A DNA stretch of 25,832 nt from Spirogloea muscicola (taxonomy: Eukaryota > Streptophyta > Zygnematophyceae > Spirogloeales > Spirogloeaceae): the NCBI GenBank assembly GCA_009602725.1, contig WELB01000118.1:64916-90747 (forward strand). Direction: 5' to 3'. A model generated the notes under the pieces. The model worked only from the letters and a program-made list of their open reading frames with translations, did not search any database and had not been told where the DNA came from. A program made the translations under genes and the position numbers. How positions within the stretch are numbered: position 1 is the first letter of the stretch; each line of letters starts with the position of its first letter. This document shows, one piece after another, positions 21,301 through 25,832 of the stretch.

Positions 21301-22575
21301 AGCAGCAACTCGTACCGTGGGGCCATGGCAAGCAGCAGTGGAGGCGGCAGTGGCAACCAACATGGGAGTGGACGACGACTGGCACTTCTCTCACCCGCTG
21401 CAAGCATGCCAGTGGCATTGGCAGGCGGCGGAGGAGGGGTCAGCGGAGGGGGCGGCAGCGGTGGGAGCTCGACCAGCAGTCAGAGCACGTCAGGGGCGCA
21501 ATACAAGCAGCCCTCAGTGGCTTCAGTGGCAGCAGCAGGCGGGAAGATAGGGCAGCCGATTGCAAGCAAGGCTGAAATGGCTGTGAGCATGTCTGCGGCC
21601 TCCAGTGCTTCGCCAATGCGGCTGGCTGCAGCAGCAGGGCCTTCTGGCGCCGATCTCAAGGGCGGTCGGTCCACCATCACATTTGGGACGGTGACGCCAG
21701 AAATACTGCAGCAGCAGCGGCGGCGCCGCCAGCAGCAGCAGCAACAGCAGCTGCAGATGCAGCAGATGCAGCAGCGACAGCAGCAGCAGAGCCAGGGTGC
21801 CGCAAGCAGTGACATCACAGGGAGGGCAGCCTCGACACTCAGGTCTGCCTCCTCGGTGATGGTCCAGGAGGCAAGCTCGCCGCTGCCTCCTGGCATGGCG
21901 GTGCTGGACTCGCCGACTTCTGTCAGTCGAGCCCTTGCGAGCGCTGGTGGTGGCGGTGAGGGCCCTGGCGAGGACTTTCCGCACCTCGCGCTCATCAATT
22001 ACCTCCTTGATGAGGACCGCCTCTGGGGGGGGCCACAGCGCTCGCCGGGTGGGTACCGGCCAGTGCCCACCCCAGTCGTGCTGAGTTCGGGGTACGAGCA
22101 TGGCGGCAGCATGGCAGCGCTGCACATGTATGGCGGCAGCGCAGGCGGCGGCAGATCAAGAGGCGTGGACAATGGAAAGCCAGTGCCGTCTCTGGAGGCA
22201 GCCAAGGACAAGGGGCCACCGGAGGACTCTTTGCGGCGCCAAGGGGAGGAGCTCATCCACCAGCTGCCGGCATCGTCGCAGCAGCAGCCACAGCAGCCAT
22301 CGCCAGGGCAAGCGCATGGGGAGAAGCTCGGTGGGGGGGTGCAGGCACCTGTGCCTGCGCCACCACCATCGTCCTCACCTCTCTCGCGGCCAGCAGTGCC
22401 TGGCCACTACTGGGCGCCTGGTGGCGGTAGCAATGGTCATGCTGCTGGGGGCCTCGATAGTCATGGCATGTACGTGCAGCCACTGGGGCAGCAGCGTCCG
22501 CCAGGCTCACCGCTGCCGTATGGCACTCCCAACGGCTACGCCGGGTACTCTGGTGGCGTTGTGCAGCACCGCTAG
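15318..22575 (+). CDS. MATH/TRAF-like domain protein, MUSE13/14 (TRAF1a/b) homologue with Gln- and Glu-rich insertions
   Basis: Fourteen exons: 15318-15425, 15750-15949, 16133-16221, 16830-16898, 17044-17173, 17317-17475, 17657-17864, 18103-18246, 18355-18464, 18674-18824, 18942-19593, 19713-19914, 20098-20320, 20422-22575. The total is 4,599 nt (1,532 residues). The 19593 donor is the least certain; one at 19567 has the same phase. The MATH domain (about 73-198) carries KFTWKIEKFSEINKREL, GYKW|YILVYPQGCDVCNHLSLFL and HDWGWKKFMELSK. A conserved plant-type region follows (RPFRCLDCQYRRELVRVYL, RRLTELGRRTVEMFVLAHLFS), then a charged coiled coil with EELIREEEAAELA, a Gln-rich run (about 491-540), an acidic run (about 560-620) and a long Ser/Ala/Gly-rich tail containing FPHLALINYLLDED, which resembles a motif near the plant proteins' C-terminus. 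In Arabidopsis, MUSE13/14 work with the SCF-CPR1 ubiquitin ligase in immune-receptor turnover and with autophagy factors. A comparable adaptor role here is inference. Confidence 0.88.
19045..19190 (+). repeat. CAG-type repeat coding a Gln-rich run
   Basis: Imperfect CAG/CAA tract in exon 11 of the MATH-domain gene, with interspersed Leu, Lys and His codons. It encodes a Gln-rich coiled-coil-like stretch. A second shorter Gln-rich tract lies at about 21712-21790 in exon 14. Confidence 0.9.
19243..19428 (+). repeat. GAG/GAA/GAC tract coding an acidic run
   Basis: Nearly all-purine repeat, mainly GAG, GAA, GAC and GAT codons, giving about 60 almost continuous Glu/Asp residues in exon 11. The opposite strand is open as a poly-Ser frame, which is a shadow. 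Confidence 0.9.
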
Positions 22576-23716
22576 GCACTAAGTCCAGGGGTTCTGTCAC
22601 AGCTCCTTGGCACAGGTACGCGCCGACAATAGCAGCTGGACGCGTGGCCTGCGAGCTGGAGCGAGCAGGACTGGCTGTTGATGTGCTCCAAGCTTGTCAG
22701 GGGCCAGCGGCGCGCTGGCAGTACCAGAGGACGCTTCCTTCAGTCGTTTGCGGTCCCTGTTCTATATGCTTCAAAATAGTCCTGCTTTACCAACTACGGT
22801 GTGCTGGTGCGCTTGTGTGGTCCTTCAAGGGGCCTACTTGTCTTGCATTACATGAGCAATCAACTGCTCTCGCACACTTAACGACGTGAGTCATCGCCTG
22901 GCAAGTGCTCTGTACCATCCTCGGGACGCTCTCCGGCAGAAAACAAGTAGCTGCATGTTGGCATGCAGACAGTGACGCCAACCAGCAGCGCATCTGCAGA
23001 TCTGCTCTCATCTGCTCTGCTCGGGTCTAACCTGGCCTTGACCTTGCTGCGAGTCAGCTCCAGCTGAGCCTTCCAATGGTACTACTGCATAGATTGCACC
23101 CAATGCACCCAGCTGATGTCTTGCTTGCAGGACCAAATATGGTCAAGTGGTGTCACGAACACATGGCCACGAGCAGATGCCACACAGTGCCCTCGCCTGA
23201 GCAAAGCTGCTGTCCACTAACGCGACCTTGTGCAGGGTATGCCTGTTCCAACCGTGGACCAGCTGCACTGGGACTGCGTGATGCGCTTATTCACGTGAGA
23301 AGCCGCTCCAGCAGGGTCCTACATTCTTTCCCGTGATGACTGTCGGCCTACGCGGCAAGCCTACAGGATGCAACCAATGCGGGGCCCCAAGAGGCGAAGG
23401 AAGCTGGAACCAGCTGCTGACAGGCAGGTCGCACTACGGCCGACCGCCACCGTTGGTAGCAAACACAGCAGGAGCAGTGTCCGGCCATATGTTATGGCCG
23501 TGTCATCGAATCATACGTTTCAATTAGGGGGCCAAGGTTGGGAGGTCCGATCGGGCGGCCCCGGAGGCACGCGGGCCGTAATGTGGCTAACGGGCAACAA
23601 TGGCGGACAGCCTGAGCAATGCCAGCCGAGCCTGCTGCCGCGGCGGTCGCGGCGGCGGCGGCAGAGGCGGCGGAGGCGGCGGCGGCAAAGGCGGCGCTCT
23701 CCGGCGGCGCTCTGCT
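22576..23716. other. Intergenic region between convergent MATH-domain and petM genes
   Basis: Expected to hold the 3' UTR of the MATH-domain gene and, on the other strand, that of petM. Short open frames here have no recognisable domains or splice pattern. The last part (23640-23716) is GGC-rich. Confidence 0.5.
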
Positions 23717-23997
23717 CTACTCCTCCTCGATCGCGGCCTCCACCCGGAGGAGCAGGAAGCCGACGGCGATGCCGAGCAGCGTGAGGCCGGACATGAGCGG
23801 CACGAGGCCGAAGATCTCCTCGGCCAGGGACGCGGACGCGCCGAGAGCGCCGCCGCCGCCGCCGCCGCCGCCGCGGCGCGCGCCGTTAGAGGAGAGGCGG
23901 AGGGAGGCCTTCGCGGCGCAGGCGCGGAAGTTGGGGCCGAGCGGCCTGCGAAGCCAGCCACCGTTGTGGGCCACCAGAAAATTAGCGCGGCGGTCAT
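23717..23997 (-). CDS. petM: PetM, cytochrome b6f complex subunit 7, chloroplast precursor (start unresolved)
   Basis: The minus strand encodes EEIFGLVPLMSGLTLLGIAVG, then a short stretch ending RVEAAIEEE, and a TAG at 23717-23719. This is the single transmembrane helix and acidic stromal tail typical of PetM, a small subunit of the thylakoid cytochrome b6f complex. Upstream is a Ser/Arg/Ala-rich stretch (RRPLGPNF, CAAKASLRLSSNGARR) like a chloroplast transit peptide, then a Gly-rich run. No ATG lies in this frame at a suitable distance. The nearest ATG in good context (23997, AAGATGACC) would give a precursor of about 93 residues, a normal length, but it is one frame off. A one-base sequence error, an unseen 5' exon or a non-AUG start are possible. 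No intron of reasonable size rescues it. It is divergent from the DUF538 gene. Confidence 0.8.
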
Positions 23998-24052
23998 CTT
24001 CTCGTCCGAGCCAGGGGCCGGGCCCTGGGCTCGGGACCGCCGGGGGGTCCCG

Positions 24053-24079
24053 ATTAGGGTTTAGGGTTTGAGGTTTAGG
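24053..24079. promoter_or_regulatory. Telo-box cluster in the divergent petM/DUF538 promoter
   Basis: ATTAGGGTTTAGGGTTTG followed by AGGTTTAGG, i.e. AAACCCTAA-type boxes read on the minus strand. It sits 25 bases before the DUF538 ATG and about 55 bases upstream of the petM region. Telo-boxes in plant 5' regions are known to be bound by Myb-like telobox factors and are enriched at highly expressed housekeeping genes. Confidence 0.65.
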
Positions 24080-24103
24080 CGGCGGCGGTGTCGGCGCGGC
24101 GCC

Positions 24104-25030
24104 ATGGACTCGCTGCTGTCCAAGGCCGGCGGCTTCCTGATGCAGCGCCGCGCCACAACCGAGTGGAACTCCTTCAACGACGACGTCACTGTAAGCTCCC
24201 CACGCCCCGCTTTCCTTCGCCGCCGCCACCACTGCCGCCGGCTGCGGCGCCGAAGCTTTGCTGGGCCCCGCCCCGGCCGCTCGGAACCCCACCTGGCAGA
24301 GGTCGCCTTTGAAGCGCTGCAAAACTTGGTTGCCTCGAGCTCTGCTGGCCGCAGAGGGTCGCGCCGGAGCGTCTGCGGATGCAGTCAGCTATGCAACCCC
24401 TGGCGCGCTTTTCCCAGCTGACTGCCTTCGGGCACAATTGGCCACTGTGCAGTCGCTGAGCAAGTCGGCGTCCGAGTCCACGTCAAGGCTCATCAACAAA
24501 CTCCGAGGTTCGCACCGCTGGAGCGCCCCCGCCTAGTCTTTGTTGCACCTTCAGATGTGCGGAGTCTTGCCCAGTTCGCACGCCAACCACCTACAGCCCC
24601 TGTCCTCATGCGCTTCGCTTTGCGACCTTCCTTGGGGGCTGCTTCTGCAGGCAAGGCGCAGTTACTGATCACGGAGTTGCTGGCAAAGCACGGCTTGCCC
24701 AGGGGGCTATTTCCCAAGGACGTCACTGGCTACACATTTGACGAGGCCACGAGTCGGTTGGAGGTCACACTTGGCAGCTGCCGCGAGGTGCACTATCCAG
24801 ACAAGTCCGTCGTGCGCTTTGACTCCACCATCTCCGGTATCCTGGAGGAGCGCTCCCTGACTGTCATCGAGGGTATGAAGACCAAGATGCTGCTGTGGAT
24901 GAAAGTCACGGCGATATCTGCGGACTACCCACCGCCGGACCAGGTGTACTTCCAAGCTAGCGTCAAGAAGGCCCGCAAGTTTCCCGCTTATGACACCGTC
25001 CGGGAGGGGGTGGAAATCGATGCATTCTAA
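24104..25030 (+). CDS. DUF538 family protein
   Basis: Three exons (24104-24190, 24453-24507, 24651-25030) with GT-AG borders and matching phases give 173 residues. The start MDSLLSKAGG is the first ATG after the telo-box cluster. The short N-terminal part (MDSLLSKAGG to NKLRG) is followed by the DUF538 fold: ITELLAKHGLPRGLFPKDV, GYTFDEATSRLEV, FDSTISGILEERSLTVIEGM, LLWMKVTAI and VYFQASVKKARKFP. There is no signal peptide or membrane segment, so it is probably cytosolic. DUF538 proteins are widespread in plants, and some have been linked to stress and trichome growth; the biochemical role is not settled. A TGTAAG lies 18 bases after the stop and could be a polyadenylation signal or a 3' UTR splice donor. 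Confidence 0.93.
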
Positions 25031-25832
25031 AGCTTGCAAGTAGCTTCTGTAAGTCATTTCTCTTTGTTATTCAGCAGAAGCTGCGCATGCGTCGCACCCT
25101 CAGCTCCCTTATACACTAGAGCATGGCACACGTCCCTTGCCAACTCCGCTCTTATAGAATGCAGTGAGCTCATGCAATGACCCGTACTTGGGCCTTGTTG
25201 AGGAATTCAAGTGAATGTCAACTCAACTCATACATGCCTTCGACTGGCTTTTGGCTCCTCTGTTATCATAGACTACTGCGCAAATCAATAACATCAGGTG
25301 TTGTCGGTGCAACAAGGCCACCCACGGTGACTCCGAGTGCCCTTGCAGAACTGTCCAGCGGCCTGTCCCAGTGCAATGGCACAGTGCGCCAAGCTTTGAG
25401 GCGCATTGAAGCAGAGTGACTTGCCCCATTGACCCTTGTTTCTGGGCACATTGTAGCAGCAGCAATCAGTGGTGCCAGTGCTGCAGTATTGGTATTGAAG
25501 GATGGCCAACTTACGAATGCCAAGAGATACTCATCAAGGCCGACTGCATATCTCAGACGGTGACCAGGAAAGGTCATTACAGTGCATCACTGCAGCGTAA
25601 TAAGGAAGCCGGGCAGATGCAGTGTAAAACACGCCAAGACATAGGGCAGTGATGGTATTTGAAAAAGAATGGACCTGGAGTTGCAGGTGATGCTTGACCC
25701 AGGCAGATTGCAGCATAATGGTCACGCGTGGGCTGCAGCAGGAGGCACTCAAAGGCGTCAGGTGCGGCACCGTGACGCTCCAATGTCCTCTCCTGATCCC
25801 CAAACGTAAGAGTGATAGCTTGCGCCTGCACT
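25031..25832. other. 3' flank without a supported gene
   Basis: It starts with the DUF538 3' UTR. Short open frames at 25177-25419 (+) and 25577-25831 (-) have no recognisable motif. Either could be an exon of a gene continuing beyond the window, but I cannot support a call. Confidence 0.4.

Noticed and set aside
21480-22256. Long minus-strand frames (up to 200 residues) opposite exon 14
   Set aside because: Antisense shadows of GC-rich Ser/Ala/Gln coding sequence, rich in Arg/Cys with no domain.
23600-24071. Plus-strand Ala/Arg/Gly-rich frames of about 150 residues
   Set aside because: They are opposite petM, whose conserved membrane helix is on the minus strand.
25577-25831. Minus-strand 84-residue frame at the window end, possibly an exon of a gene beyond the edge
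   Set aside because: No recognised motif and no clear splice borders; too little sequence to support.

Overview
The window looks like nuclear DNA of a green plant lineage organism, most likely a green alga and possibly a streptophyte alga. The reasons are many short GT-AG introns, a nuclear gene for the chloroplast protein PetM, plant-type TTTAGGG telomere-like motifs, a plant-type MATH/TRAF-like protein, a DUF538 gene, and Ser-Pro-Pro-Pro linkers of the kind found in algal and plant cell-wall proteins. The species cannot be named from the sequence alone.

Layout. 1-121 is pure poly(A), and 122-932 is a GC-rich 5' flank. 933-10491 (+) is a gene I resolve into 19 exons with consistent phases, giving a predicted 1,916-residue secreted protein. 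Its order is signal peptide, Cys-rich HIPL/folate-receptor-like domain, Pro-rich linker, glucose/sorbosone dehydrogenase-like propeller, Pro-rich linker, glyoxal oxidase-like module 1, Pro-rich linker, glyoxal oxidase-like module 2, Pro-rich tail. 10492 to about 14600 has no convincing gene and carries inverted repeats, a foldback element of about 140 bp and several degenerate repeat copies. 15318-22575 (+) is a 14-exon gene for a MATH-domain protein like Arabidopsis MUSE13/14 (TRAF1a/b), with large Gln- and Glu-rich insertions. 23717 to about 23997 (-) encodes PetM, with an unresolved start. 24104-25030 (+) is a three-exon DUF538 gene, divergent from petM across a short GC-rich spacer containing telo-box repeats. 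The last 800 bases have no confident gene.

The most interesting object is the first gene. It joins a HIPL-type sugar dehydrogenase scaffold to two copper-radical-oxidase-like modules. The two modules share three intron positions and phases, so they arose by duplication inside the gene. Each has lost a different subset of the metal and radical cofactor residues: module 1 keeps the Cys and first Tyr, while module 2 keeps both Tyr and one His. Fusion across the 5054-5391 intron is supported by splice phase and by the lack of a start or signal peptide for a separate downstream gene, but it needs transcript evidence. The other genes are ordinary housekeeping or regulatory genes with no evident functional link to it.
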